Origin: DATAMF01 sp964472565
GTDB taxonomy: Bacteria > Chloroflexota > Anaerolineae > Aggregatilineales > Aggregatilineaceae
NCBI GenBank assembly: GCA_964472565.1
Contig: CAYYNB010000003.1
Location: 33,002 to 97,001 of the forward strand
Direction: 5' to 3'
DNA: 64,000 nt
This document shows positions 53,994 to 63,405 of the stretch, one piece after another. The notes under the pieces are model-generated. The model saw only the letters and a program-made list of their open reading frames with translations, searched no databases and had not been told where the DNA came from. A program made the translations under genes and the position numbers. Each line of letters begins with the position of its first letter. The first letter of the stretch is position 1.

Positions 53994-55715
53994 ATGGCTG
54001 AGGAAATTCGCTCCGACCAGACCCGCGACCTCTCCGAAGCGCGCGTCGCTTATGAAATGGCGCTGCTGCAACTCGAAGAGACGCTGCCCCACACCCAGCG
54101 CGAGCCGGTAGTCATCGACCCGGCTACGATCTCCTGGCTGCGTGTGCTGCTCCATGTGCTGCTGCTCCTCCCGCTGGCCCTCTTCCGCATCGTCCGTAAC
54201 CTGTTCCGCGAAATAGGCCGCGCCTGGAACAATCTGTTCAGCCGCACCAAAACCCGCCTGATCACCCTCACCACCGGCCAGCCCGCCGTGTTAGGCGGTC
54301 CCGTCGCCGAACGCCAGCACCAGATTCGCATGCTGCTGTTGGAGGTGCTTTGGGCGCGCGATCATGTTCAGGACACCATCGAAGACCACGACGGCGCATC
54401 CTATGCGTCCAAGCGTGAGGCGCTGACCTTCGTCATGGCGAACGAAACCCGCTTGCAGCGCATCGGCCAGTTGGCGCTCGAACAGGCAGGCGTCGAAACC
54501 AGCGATCTGCGCGAAGTCCAGCCCACCGCCCCCCAGCCGGATCGCTGGTGGTGGTTCCTCAATCTGCCTCGCGCCCGCCGTGCCCGCCGTATGAATATGC
54601 TCTGGTTCGTCCTGGCGATCATTCCCGCCCTCGCCTCCATCGTGCTGATCACGCTGCTCGCCCAGCGCCTCGCCATCAACGGGCCGGACCTTCTCTCCGG
54701 TGCGTCCGTCGTCGCCCAGGTCGGACTCGGCCTCGCCAGTATCATCGCCGGGCGCGAAATTCTGAACGATCTGATTTTGCGCGGGGCGCGTGTCTCCTGG
54801 CAGGGCCAATTGACTTTTGCGCTGGCCTCGCTCTTTTTACTGGTTGTCGTCATTTTTTACTTTCTCGCGCCGCCAGGGGCCGCCCTCGTCTATAACGTCT
54901 TCGGTCAGCAGGCCATCAAGGATGGCAACGCCGCCGAAGCCGAACTCTATCTCGAATCCGCCGCCCGCCTCGATCCCGATCCCTATGCCGCCTCCCTGCT
55001 CGAAGTCGGCTGCCTCTACCAGACCCTCGGATCGCCGGATCGTGCCCAGAGTGTATTCGAGCGCGTCCTCGAAGCGGACTCGCGCCTGCTGCTCGCCCGC
55101 TACCATCTTGCCGAACTCTACAGTGATCGCAGTGAATATGACAAAGCGCTGCGCCTCCTCGAAGATGGCCTGACGCTGCTCGACGCAGGCCGTACCGACA
55201 TCCAGCAGAATCAGACGGACTTTCTGCCCGGCATCAGCACCCTGAATCGCGCCGATCAGATGGAATATCTGCTCCGGCTGGCGCGGGGGCGGGCCTATGT
55301 CGAGAGTCAGGCCCCCGAACAGGCCAAAGGCGAACTGCGCAAAGCCGAAGAACTCTACGCCGATCTGGTCAGCGCCAGCAGTCCCGAAGCGCTCACCATG
55401 CGCGCCAACCGCGCCTCAGATCGCCTTGATCTCTCGTGCGGCCCGGAGGACAACTGGACGCCCTTCATCCTCAGCACCGCCATGAATCTGCATTACAATC
55501 TTGCCCGCAGCTACGACGAACTGTGCAACGACGAAGCGACGATCAACGCCGCCCGGCTCGAATGGCGGCTTGTCCGTAACGGCATCCCGACCAACAGCCG
55601 CCAGGAGGCCTGGCGTGATGATGCCGTGCGCCGCCTCAATTCCGGCCTGACCTGCACCGAAAATTACGGCATCTCGGCGGAACTGCTCGGCCTGACCGGG
55701 GGCGCGCCCAAATGA
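53994..55715 (+). CDS. Membrane protein with C-terminal TPR repeats, unknown function
   Basis: 573 residues, with AGAGGTAAG before ATG 53994. An N-terminal hydrophobic helix (LLHVLLLLPLALFRIV) is followed by a charged helical region and three more membrane segments (MLWFVLAIIPALASIVLITLLA, VAQVGLGLASIIAG and LTFALASLFLLVVVIFYFLA). From about 305 on, TPR-like helices occur (AEAELYLESAARLDPDPYAA, LEVGCLYQTLGSPDRAQSVF, ARYHLAELYSDRSEYDKALR). Probably a scaffold. Codon use is GC-richer than in the preceding 50 kb. The next gene also carries TPR-like segments. Confidence 0.75.
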   Translation: MAEEIRSDQTRDLSEARVAYEMALLQLEETLPHTQREPVVIDPATISWLRVLLHVLLLLPLALFRIVRNLFREIGRAWNNLFSRTKTRLITLTTGQPAVLGGPVAERQHQIRMLLLEVLWARDHVQDTIEDHDGASYASKREALTFVMANETRLQRIGQLALEQAGVETSDLREVQPTAPQPDRWWWFLNLPRARRARRMNMLWFVLAIIPALASIVLITLLAQRLAINGPDLLSGASVVAQVGLGLASIIAGREILNDLILRGARVSWQGQLTFALASLFLLVVVIFYFLAPPGAALVYNVFGQQAIKDGNAAEAELYLESAARLDPDPYAASLLEVGCLYQTLGSPDRAQSVFERVLEADSRLLLARYHLAELYSDRSEYDKALRLLEDGLTLLDAGRTDIQQNQTDFLPGISTLNRADQMEYLLRLARGRAYVESQAPEQAKGELRKAEELYADLVSASSPEALTMRANRASDRLDLSCGPEDNWTPFILSTAMNLHYNLARSYDELCNDEATINAARLEWRLVRNGIPTNSRQEAWRDDAVRRLNSGLTCTENYGISAELLGLTGGAPK

Positions 55716-55961
55716 AAACGCTCCCCGCCGTTATCCAATCGCCCACTCTACGTCAGGCAGACCACTTTAGCCTGGCGTACACTGGTAGAAAACTGGAATC
55801 GCAGGTCAACGCGGTTCGTAGGGGTGCTCGTGCGATACCGTTGGCGAACACATGGGAATTCACATCCCCCTAAAAATCGGGGCGGGTACTTTTGCAACAT
55901 TCAGAGTAAACTAGGGTAGCGCCGTTTTTGGGCGACATTGGAATTGTGGAGATGATCCCCC

Positions 55962-56894
55962 ATGCGTACACGTATCAGTCTGTTGATCCTGGTTCTGCTG
56001 GCGGTGGTGCTCACCGGTGCCCCCGTGACCGCCCAAAAAGCGTCCGACGCGGTGCATCTGGTCCTCAGCGTCGAAAGTGACGGCGGGGTGAACATCAACC
56101 GCTTTAATTGGGATGTTCAGGCGCTCTCCCCTGTCTATCCGGGCACCAGCGTCGGCACAAGTGATTTTCTGGACCTGTCCGGGCGCTCGCGGGTGATCGT
56201 CTTATGCACCGATCTCCAGATCGTCGAGCAGTTGAACAGCGAGGTGCCGCGCTGCAATCCCTATCCCAATGTGACCGCGTTTTTCAGCGCCGACGATCCC
56301 ACCTGGATACCGGACTCCGGCCCGGTGATGGTCTTTGATCCCGCGGCCCTGCCCGAAGGAATCGACGCCAGCGCCGCCGAACTCGAAACGCTGTCCAACG
56401 CGGCCCAGACCGAAACTACGACCCTCACCCAGACGATCCAGGGCTTAGGGCTGTCCGAAGAGGCCGAAGCCTTTGCCGTCGCCAGTGTCTACCGCACCGA
56501 GGGCCTGTATCTGGACGCCATCGCGACTCTGCTCGACCTGCCCGACATCGAATGCCAGCGTCCGCGCGGCGTCACCGCCCCGACAGGCACAGATCGCCCG
56601 CTGGTCAAATCTCCGGTGCTCTATCTGCGCCTCGGCGAGTTATACCAGATGATCGGCCAGGACGAAGACGCGGGCCGCTATTATGAATGTGCCGCCGTCT
56701 TAGCCGAAGCCCTGCAAGACCCGGCGAATCTGGGGCTGGCGTTTGCGCGCTGGGCCAACATTTCCGAAGACCCCGGTCAGGCGATCCAGTTCTACCAGAA
56801 CGCGATCAACAACTTCGCGCTGCTCGGTGCAGCCGATTACGCCGACGCCATGCTTGAAGTCTGCGGCTCCCGTAACTGCACCATGCCCCAATAA
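55962..56894 (+). CDS. Secreted protein with TPR-like helices, unknown function
   Basis: 310 residues. TGGAGATG precedes ATG 55962; signal peptide ends near VTAQ. The first part (30-140) is a beta-rich domain (VIVLCTDLQIVEQL); the second (150-305) contains paired helices (EEAEAFAVASVYRTEGLYLDAIATLL, YLRLGELYQMIGQDEDAGRYYECA) like TPRs. Cys residues at four or five positions may form disulfides. Follows the TPR membrane gene, 246 bp away; a good terminator comes after. Confidence 0.7.
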   Translation: MRTRISLLILVLLAVVLTGAPVTAQKASDAVHLVLSVESDGGVNINRFNWDVQALSPVYPGTSVGTSDFLDLSGRSRVIVLCTDLQIVEQLNSEVPRCNPYPNVTAFFSADDPTWIPDSGPVMVFDPAALPEGIDASAAELETLSNAAQTETTTLTQTIQGLGLSEEAEAFAVASVYRTEGLYLDAIATLLDLPDIECQRPRGVTAPTGTDRPLVKSPVLYLRLGELYQMIGQDEDAGRYYECAAVLAEALQDPANLGLAFARWANISEDPGQAIQFYQNAINNFALLGAADYADAMLEVCGSRNCTMPQ

Positions 56895-56897
56895 ACA

Positions 56898-56926
56898 ACA
56901 GAGGGCTGAAAAGCCCTCTGTCTGAT
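56898..56926 (+). terminator. Rho-independent terminator after the TPR-like gene
   Basis: Perfect 10-bp stem ACAGAGGGCT / AGCCCTCTGT with a GAAA tetraloop; only a short T-rich tail (CTGATTGATT) follows. Confidence 0.8.
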
Positions 56927-56940
56927 TGATTAGCTCTGCC

Positions 56941-56976
56941 TTACCCCCTCTTCCAACTCGGTTGGAGAGGGGGTAA
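56941..56976. repeat. Interspersed palindrome, family B
   Basis: TTACCCCCTCTTCCAAC and GTTGGAGAGGGGGTAA arms around TCG, one bulged T. Positioned 19 bp before the stop of the S9 peptidase gene. Confidence 0.85.
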
Positions 56977-56995
56977 GGTTCTTTTAGGGTTCCCC

Positions 56996-58246
56996 TTACT
57001 GCGGATTCACCGCGAACCACGTGCTGACCGCGTTGATGTCCGTCCAATGGCTGTCAAACTGCCGGTCAGGGTCGCCCGGCGCGCTCAGATACGTCGCAAA
57101 GAACCGCTGCGCCGCCGGGAATCCGCCCAACTGCCCGCTCAAAGGATGATCGTCGCCGGGATACGTAATCAACTGGACCGGCTTCCCCGCTTGCAGCAGC
57201 AGGTTATACAGCTTCTGCGACTGTTTGACCGACACTTCGCTGTCCGCTTCGCCGTGCAGCAAAAGCAGCGGCGTATTGATCAGTTCCGGCCAATACACCG
57301 CCGAGCGCATCTGATACAGCTTATACGCGTCTGCCGGAGCCGCCCCGATCAGCGGCAGATACACATCTTCCACAATAGGCGGGCGTTCCTCCGCCCACAT
57401 AAACAAATCCGAAATACCGCCCACCGTCACCGCCGCTTTGATGTCATACGTGCCGCGCATCGTCTGCTCTTTGAGCGCCATATACGTCACCATCCCCCCG
57501 CGTGACCCGCCCATCATCCCGATCCGGTTGGCGTCCACGTTGGGCATCCCTTTTAACAGCGGGATCAGGTTCAGCACATCGTTCACTTCGCCCCATCCGA
57601 ATTGTTCATTCCCCCCGCTGCCGGCGTTGCCCCGGTACTGCGATCCAATCGCCACGTACCCCGACTCCACCAGCGGCACCAGTTCGCGCCCGGTCAGCCG
57701 CCCGGTATTCCACGCCCCCCCGCGATTATAAATGACCGCCGGGAAGGGGCCGTCTCCGGTGGGATACCCCAGAAAGCCGGTGATCAGCAAACCGTCACTC
57801 CAATAGGTAATCCGGTAATATTCCGAATGCCCCGTGCTGTACACCAGCGTTTTTGAATCCAGCGCCCCGTTGATCGGCTGGGCGTTCGGGTTTTCTTCCG
57901 CTTCCGCTTCCGCCGGAGCCGCCGCGCTCACCACTTCCTCGCTCGTCGGCAGCCCCATCACGTTCAATCCCGCCCGAATTTCCAGGTACGTGAACACCAC
58001 CCACCCCCGGAACGAGCCGTCTTCCGTGTGTCCCAGCACCCAATAGGCATCCGCATCCCGCGCTTCGAGCAGCAGCCCACTGCCCGACGGCAGCAGAGTG
58101 ATCACCTCGTAGGACGCGCCCGGCCCTGACCGCATATTCAGATCATAATAGGTCCACGCATCTGCTCCCCCTTGTGCAGCCGTTGGATAAGCCCCAAACG
58201 TAATCAACATGAGCAGCAGCGCGCTGAGCAGGCCTCGTCGCCACAT
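56996..58246 (-). CDS. Secreted SH3b-domain S9-family peptidase/esterase
   Basis: 416 residues. GAGGAGGGA precedes ATG 58246; signal peptide ends near TAAQ. SH3b domain about 28-95 (LNMRSGPGASYEVITLLPSGSGLLLE). Then an alpha/beta hydrolase of the prolyl-oligopeptidase type (about 135-400): nucleophile Ser in MMGGSRGG, Asp in LLHGEADSEVS and His in GDDHPLSGQ complete the triad. Substrate may be a peptide or ester in the wall; SH3b domains often bind peptidoglycan. Single gene. Confidence 0.88.
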   Translation of the reverse strand: MWRRGLLSALLLMLITFGAYPTAAQGGADAWTYYDLNMRSGPGASYEVITLLPSGSGLLLEARDADAYWVLGHTEDGSFRGWVVFTYLEIRAGLNVMGLPTSEEVVSAAAPAEAEAEENPNAQPINGALDSKTLVYSTGHSEYYRITYWSDGLLITGFLGYPTGDGPFPAVIYNRGGAWNTGRLTGRELVPLVESGYVAIGSQYRGNAGSGGNEQFGWGEVNDVLNLIPLLKGMPNVDANRIGMMGGSRGGMVTYMALKEQTMRGTYDIKAAVTVGGISDLFMWAEERPPIVEDVYLPLIGAAPADAYKLYQMRSAVYWPELINTPLLLLHGEADSEVSVKQSQKLYNLLLQAGKPVQLITYPGDDHPLSGQLGGFPAAQRFFATYLSAPGDPDRQFDSHWTDINAVSTWFAVNPQ

Positions 58247-58398
58247 AGATCAATCCCTCCTCGCTAATTTGCCGACTTGCTACTTGCCTACGCCGCAATC
58301 ATATATCACTTAGCGCATTTTTGACATAAGCTAAAAGTCCCCGCCGCGCTTGGCAGGAACTTTAGTCAATTCGGGACAAAAGGGGGAAGTAATTTTGT

Positions 58399-58427
58399 TT
58401 GTTCCAGGGTATAGGTTCCAGTAAACT
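58399..58427 (+). promoter_or_regulatory. Possible promoter in the 350-bp gap before the M61-like peptidase
   Basis: TTGTTC (58399-58404), 17-bp spacer, TAAACT (58422-58427). GTTCCAG occurs twice (58401-58407 and 58415-58421). Nothing else was recognised between 58247 and 58596. Confidence 0.35.
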
Positions 58428-58596
58428 AGCCATGAATCTAGTACTACAGCCCGTTCCCTGGAGTCCTTCCTCTGATCACGTCGCTGCCATCCGGCACGGC
58501 GTCACATGGTAGCGGTGCTCCTCATCGCAACAAAACGGCCCTACGATGCGTAAGGTACTCTATAAAACCGTAACAGAAGAGCAAGGACATTCTAAG

Positions 58597-59919
58597 ATGA
58601 ACACCAGAACTCGACTCGGGATGGGGGTATTGTTGCTCGTACTGTCGATGGTCTCCATTGCCCTTTTCGATGGATACCCTGTGCGCGCCCAGGAGATCGT
58701 CCAGGTTCCCACGGTAATCGACGTGACTGATCCGGCCAATGGCTTGATCACAGTCGAGATCAGCTATCCGGCGGCGCTGCTGCCCAGCGATTACCTTGAT
58801 CTGTCCTTTTATATGCTGGAAGATCACCCCGATGCTTTGAAGTCATTTTCGGCGCTGGCAGGTGAGCAGGAACTCTCTGTTGAAATCGGGCAGGGTGTGA
58901 CGCAGCGTGTGTACTTGACCGAACACAATGAATCCTTGTTAGTGCGCTATACGCTCGATCCGCTTTACTTCCCGCCGTCGTATTCCCACGACGAGCCGTT
59001 GAACGCCGCTGCTCGCCTGACCGCCGACCTGGGGGTGCTGCGCACGTCAGACATTCTGCCGGACGGCGACTTTGCCGTCGGACAGGGCGACTTTGTCTAC
59101 CAGACGACCTTCCACCTGCCGGAGGGTTGGCAAGCGATTACCCCGTGGCCCGCAGCACCGGACGGTACCGTACCCCTCCCTGCAAGCAGCATCATGCAAA
59201 CCGAATACCTGGCCGTAGGGCCGTTCGTGACGGAAACTGCCACCTTTAATACAACGCAGGTGCTGATCGGCACAATGGATAATGCGGGGCTGCCCGCCGC
59301 TTCCGTGATCGAGATACTGACGAATATGGCGGACCTGTTCGAGTCCGCGCCGCAAGCTGAGCACTTGGCGGTGAGTATCGTTCCTGACGATTTTCTGTAC
59401 GGTGGCAGCGCTGGTACGCTGACAATCTTCTCCAATGCCGACCCGCACTTCGTGGCGCACGAGATGATCCACTGGTGGAATTCGCTCGACCTCACCGCCG
59501 GGGACGCGACAGCCTGGTTCCGTGAGGGTTTCACCGAGTACTACAGTCTGCGGATGATGCAGGACTTGGGTATCTGGAACGATGAAATAATGGCAATGGC
59601 CTGGGATCAATATGAAGAAGCGGTCGCCCAACTGGACGATGATCCACCATTGGGCTTGGCGGAAGTATCCGAGCGGCAGCAGAAAAATGAGAACTATGCG
59701 CTGCTCGTGTACGTCAAGGGTGCGCTGTTTGCTCGGCTGCTGGATACTACCCTTCAGGACGACGATCGCAGCCTGGACGAAGCAATGCGGGTGATTCTCA
59801 GCGGTGAACAGCGCGCGCTGAGCACGGCTGACCTTCAGCAGATACTCCACGACGTCTACAATGGGTTAGTGGACGATCTATTCGAGCAATACGTGCTCAG
59901 TGGAGCGAGTCTGCCGTAA
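58597..59919 (+). CDS. Secreted M1/M61-like zinc aminopeptidase
   Basis: 440 residues from ATG 58597 (AAGGA upstream; a frame from 58546 adds 17 residues). Signal peptide ends near VRAQ. Zinc motif AHEMIHWWN (HExxH 288-292), with the third ligand Glu in REGFTEYYS 18 residues on, as in the M1/M61 gluzincins. The N-terminal part (35-200) is the beta domain of this clan. The catalytic domain is short, so it may be an aminopeptidase of narrow specificity. Its expression context is solitary. Confidence 0.82.
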   Translation: MNTRTRLGMGVLLLVLSMVSIALFDGYPVRAQEIVQVPTVIDVTDPANGLITVEISYPAALLPSDYLDLSFYMLEDHPDALKSFSALAGEQELSVEIGQGVTQRVYLTEHNESLLVRYTLDPLYFPPSYSHDEPLNAAARLTADLGVLRTSDILPDGDFAVGQGDFVYQTTFHLPEGWQAITPWPAAPDGTVPLPASSIMQTEYLAVGPFVTETATFNTTQVLIGTMDNAGLPAASVIEILTNMADLFESAPQAEHLAVSIVPDDFLYGGSAGTLTIFSNADPHFVAHEMIHWWNSLDLTAGDATAWFREGFTEYYSLRMMQDLGIWNDEIMAMAWDQYEEAVAQLDDDPPLGLAEVSERQQKNENYALLVYVKGALFARLLDTTLQDDDRSLDEAMRVILSGEQRALSTADLQQILHDVYNGLVDDLFEQYVLSGASLP

Positions 59920-60030
59920 CCTGCTTTTCGCCTGGAGGCATGAAGCCGCTACATGAACTAACTGCGGCTGTAGGACGAGGAGCAGAGGACCACTTTTCAC
60001 CGTAGAATGAGGTTCGTCTTAAAAGTCAAC

Positions 60031-60235
60031 GGGCGTCGGCTTGCCGCGCCCATCCTTCCCCCTCTTCCAACTCGGTTGGAGAGGGGGACCGAGGGGGTGA
60101 GGTTCGTAGGGGCGATTCACGAATCGTCCCGGTAAAATGCACACCGTTCGTAGGGGCGTCGGCTTGCCGCGCCCGACTTCCCCTCTGCCAACTCGGTTGG
60201 AGAGGGGGACCGAGGGGGTGAGGTTCAATGGCGAG
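60031..60235. repeat. Two tandem copies of composite repeat (families D + B)
   Basis: GGGCGTCGGCTTGCCGCGCCC (60031-60051; second at 60154-60174), each followed by a family B palindrome (60056-60086, 60179-60208) and GACCGAGGGGGTGAGGTTC. A GGGGCGATTC-acgAATCGTCCC hairpin lies between. They fill the 334-bp gap before the SDR gene stop; nothing else was seen. Confidence 0.9.
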
Positions 60236-60253
60236 GGGTGAACCGCCTGACAT

Positions 60254-61240
60254 CTACTCCCCCACATCCATCCCGACACCCGCGCCACCCAACCGGAACG
60301 CCTGAAACGCCCGCATATGATCGAGCAGTTCTGCCAGCCCGGCTTCTAATCCCACCTGCGGATACCACCCCAGCGCGCTGAACTTGCCGCCGTCCACCGC
60401 ATACGACAGGTGCGTAAACACGTCCTGTTCCGTGTACCGCACCTCCACATCCGGCTTCAGCGCGCGGATCGCCTCGACCACTTCCAGCACCGAGACATTT
60501 TCCGCCGAAACGTTATAAATGCCGCCCATCATTTCCGCGCTGTGCGTCAGCGCAAACCGGATCGCGCTGCTGGCGTCGCTCACATGCAACTGGGGCCGGA
60601 CCTGCTGCCCATCCCCATACACCGTCAGCGCGCGGTGAATGCTGCTCAGATACGCGAACCGGTTCGCCACCGCATCAAACCGCACCGCCGGAGCCAGCCC
60701 AAACACCGGACTCAGCCGCAGAATCGTAGCGGGCATCCGGTCCTGTAACACATGCCGTTCGCCCTTGAGCTTGCTCTCCGCGTACAGTCCTACCGGGCGG
60801 CAGATGTCGCTTTCGCGGAACGGCTGGCTTTTGATCGCATCCACCGGGCCATACACGCTGGCGCTGCTGGTATACACGCAATACTGCACGCCCGCGTTCG
60901 CCGCCGCCTCGACCAGATTCGCCGTCCCCCAATGGTTAACCTGTTCGATCCAGCCCGTCGGACCAAAAGACAGCGGCGTGCGCACAATCGCCGCCATATG
61001 CACCACCGCCCACACGTCCCGCAGTGCCCGCGCCATGCCCGCGTTATCCAGAATATCGCCCTCGATAAACTGGTAGCGCCCGCTTTCGGGCAAATCCAGC
61101 AGCGTGTTATAGGTTTCGCGTTGCAGATTATCCAGAATCCGGATCGTGTCATTCGCGAAGGCGGGGTCTGCCGCCAGATCGCGGATCAACCGCGACCCGA
61201 TATACCCCGCGCCCCCCGTAACCAGAATCACCCGGCCCAC
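60254..61240 (-). CDS. NAD-dependent sugar epimerase/dehydratase (SDR)
   Basis: 328 residues. Start is GTG 61240, with AGGAG inside the end of cysH and no gap between the genes. NAD-binding TGGAGYIGSRL, catalytic YTSSASVYG Ser and YAESKLKGE (YxxxK), as in extended SDRs of nucleotide-sugar metabolism. The substrate cannot be told; the pattern SAVRF-type VRFALTHSAE and NVSAENVSVLEVVEAIRAL is of the UDP-glucose 4-epimerase-like group. Second gene of the cysH operon, an odd partner. Confidence 0.88.
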   Translation of the reverse strand: MGRVILVTGGAGYIGSRLIRDLAADPAFANDTIRILDNLQRETYNTLLDLPESGRYQFIEGDILDNAGMARALRDVWAVVHMAAIVRTPLSFGPTGWIEQVNHWGTANLVEAAANAGVQYCVYTSSASVYGPVDAIKSQPFRESDICRPVGLYAESKLKGERHVLQDRMPATILRLSPVFGLAPAVRFDAVANRFAYLSSIHRALTVYGDGQQVRPQLHVSDASSAIRFALTHSAEMMGGIYNVSAENVSVLEVVEAIRALKPDVEVRYTEQDVFTHLSYAVDGGKFSALGWYPQVGLEAGLAELLDHMRAFQAFRLGGAGVGMDVGE

Positions 61241-61960
61241 TTAATCCGCTCCTGACAGGGTTTTCCCTGTTGTACCCACGATGGTATGCAGCCCGCACTC
61301 CGTTTTACCCGTTCCGGCCCAGCGTCCGGCGCGTTCGTCCTGCCCCTCCATCACCGGAGCCGTACACGGCGCACACCCCACGCTCAGATATCCCTGGCTA
61401 AACAGCGGGTGCGACGGCAAATTATGGCGGCTGATGTACGTCCACAAATCCTGCCGCGTCCACGCCAGCAGCGCATTCACCTTGATCCGTCCGTCCGGCA
61501 GTTGTTCCACCGGCTGCGCGTTCGCCCGGTTCGCCGTCTGGTCCCGCCGGATGCCCGTGATCCACGCATCCAGTCCCTTGAGCGCCCGTTCCATCGGCTC
61601 GACCTTATTCAGATAGCAGCACAAATCAGGATCATGCCGGTACAGCGCGTCCCCGTACTGTTTCACGAAATCCGCCCGGTTCATCGCCGCGCGCACGATG
61701 TGCAGATTCAAGCCGAACTGTTCCACCAACTGATCGCGGTGGCTGATCGTTTCGGGAAAATGGTAGCCCGTATCCAGAAAAATCACCGGAATCTCAGGCC
61801 GCACCTGGCTGATCAGATGCAGCAGCGCTACGCTTTGCGTCTGGAAGGATGACGTTGCCGCCAGCTTTGGCATAAATCGATCCGCCGCCCACGCGATCAA
61901 CTCTGCGGGATCGGCTCCTTCAAATCGGGTATTCAGTTCATACAGTTCGTCAGGAGTCAC
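61241..61960 (-). CDS. cysH: Phosphoadenylyl/adenylyl-sulfate reductase
   Basis: 239 residues. Reduces APS or PAPS to sulfite in assimilatory sulfate reduction. SSFQTQSVALLHL with the PP-loop-like start, FLDTGYHFPET, DLCCYLNKVEP, WITGIRRDQT, GCAPCT and the catalytic Cys of KTECGLH are present. The CC...CxxC set is that of [4Fe-4S] APS-type reductases rather than the cluster-free PAPS type. GTG 61960 start with AGGATAAT upstream. Followed without a gap by the SDR gene. No sat, sir or cysD is in the window. Confidence 0.95.
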   Translation of the reverse strand: MTPDELYELNTRFEGADPAELIAWAADRFMPKLAATSSFQTQSVALLHLISQVRPEIPVIFLDTGYHFPETISHRDQLVEQFGLNLHIVRAAMNRADFVKQYGDALYRHDPDLCCYLNKVEPMERALKGLDAWITGIRRDQTANRANAQPVEQLPDGRIKVNALLAWTRQDLWTYISRHNLPSHPLFSQGYLSVGCAPCTAPVMEGQDERAGRWAGTGKTECGLHTIVGTTGKTLSGAD

Positions 61961-62105
61961 GCGAATTATCCTACCGGATAGCTAAGTGATCACACCATCT
62001 ATTTTAACACCCCGCCGGGCCGTCGAGATATGCCGAAACGAAAATTTCACAAAAGCTTAATGCTGCTCCTGCGCTACCCAGGCTGTCCCGACTTCTCCCG
62101 ATCGG

Positions 62106-62906
62106 TCAAAGACCGACATGGATGCGCGGATAAACCGACATCCACAGGTCTTCCTCTGGGAACGGAAACCGGAACCAGACCGCCCAACGCTGAGCATCAA
62201 TCTCAACACAATTCCCGGCCTTGGGCAGTCGCTCGTTGAGATAATCAAACGCAGGCCGGTCCAACAGGATCGTATAACCATATTCGTGTTCGACGGCGGC
62301 AGAGTCGGATAGAGTGGGCCAATCATCCGGCCAGTTTAAGGGTTGATTGGACCCGGAAGCGGGCCACAACAAGACCTCGACCTGAGCCGGTTCCCAGGGT
62401 TCGGCTTGCGATGTATCCAGCGCCAGGAGCATTTGAATGATTTCCAGTGCCGGAACCGGAGGCATATTCTCTTCAGCTTCATATTTGTCAGGCTGGCGCA
62501 TGTCACCGTAAATCTTTACTTCCTTTAATTGATCTCCCGACCAGACAAACACATCGTTATTGGGCTGATTGGTGATCAGGCCCAGGCTATAGTCGTCTTG
62601 CAGTTCCCAGAAATCATCTACCGGCAGCGCTTCCCGGAAGTCGTTCAGCGTCTCTTCATCCAGCATAAACCACCCAAAACGGTAGTAGGGACGTCCTGCT
62701 TCCGGTTCGATGATGTCTTTACGAAAGATCACTAATCCGCTGTCGTAGACGGCGAAGGCCGGGCTGTCGATACCATAGACCGTGCGCCAGGGATCCTCTT
62801 CCATCCACACAACCAGCGGATGCGCCATTTCCTGAGTTGCCGCCTGGGACGGAAGCGTGCTGCCCATCAACACCATGCTAGCCAATAACCACAGGTAACG
62901 TTTCAT
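62106..62906 (-). CDS. Secreted protein of unknown function
   Basis: 266 residues from ATG 62906 (GAGGAGGT 8 bp upstream). Signal peptide MKRYLWLLASMVLMGSTLPS cut near QAA. The mature protein is a mixed, mainly beta chain with acidic patches (VVWMEEDPWRTVYGIDSPAF, GWFMLDEETLNDFREALPVDD, DVFVWSGDQLKEVKIYGDM). No recognised family or catalytic motif. Single gene; the 145-bp gap to cysH on one side and 499 bp on the other hold no other gene. Confidence 0.7.
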   Translation of the reverse strand: MKRYLWLLASMVLMGSTLPSQAATQEMAHPLVVWMEEDPWRTVYGIDSPAFAVYDSGLVIFRKDIIEPEAGRPYYRFGWFMLDEETLNDFREALPVDDFWELQDDYSLGLITNQPNNDVFVWSGDQLKEVKIYGDMRQPDKYEAEENMPPVPALEIIQMLLALDTSQAEPWEPAQVEVLLWPASGSNQPLNWPDDWPTLSDSAAVEHEYGYTILLDRPAFDYLNERLPKAGNCVEIDAQRWAVWFRFPFPEEDLWMSVYPRIHVGL

Positions 62907-63074
62907 GCGAACCTCCTCGTAATTGGGACGCCGCCCAGACTCAATTTGTTCCTGGCAGCACGAAATGGAAGCAGACGAGATCAACTGACGGTTACAATAG
63001 GATCAGTTGAAAAATAGGGCAAGTGAGGCTCAGAAAGCATGGCATGCGCTGACCGTTTCAGACTGGAACAATAG

Positions 63075-63180
63075 CCCATTCATCCGGTTTGACTCCCCTT
63101 CGCTGAGGGATGGCTAAAGAAAACATTGGCGCAGCCTTAATGCAGATCAACACCTGTCTGTAAGGGCGTGAGCTTGCCCT
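63075..63180. repeat. Interspersed repeat family A remnant in a 499-bp gap
   Basis: CCATTCATCCGGTTTGACT with a broken hairpin (CCCCTTCGCTGAGGGATGG), then GGCGCAGCC and a GTAAGGGCGTGAGCTTGCCC piece. Apart from this and the OsmC promoter, the 62907-63405 gap shows nothing recognisable. Confidence 0.65.
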
Positions 63181-63249
63181 TTCATCCCCATGCTATAAAG
63201 AAAAGAGTCGCACAGTTTAAGGCGTTCCTCGGAGCTTTTACCACAATAA

Positions 63250-63278
63250 TTGACTACTGAACACTATAGTGTTACAAT
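63250..63278 (+). promoter_or_regulatory. OsmC promoter with a perfect palindromic operator in the spacer
   Basis: TTGACT (63250-63255), 17-bp spacer, TACAAT (63273-63278). A 14-bp perfect palindrome, AACACTATAGTGTT (63260-63273), lies between the two boxes, touching the -10, where a repressor would block polymerase. The leader to the ATG is about 120 nt. Confidence 0.65.
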
Positions 63279-63405
63279 ACCACCGTATTCACCTATACAA
63301 ACATTTTGGATATTTCGTTCTTAAACATCAGGTTCCAGGTAAAGTATAGATACACAGTCTTTAATATCGCTGTGTAATATGTAGATATGGAGATAGATCA
63401 AGCTC

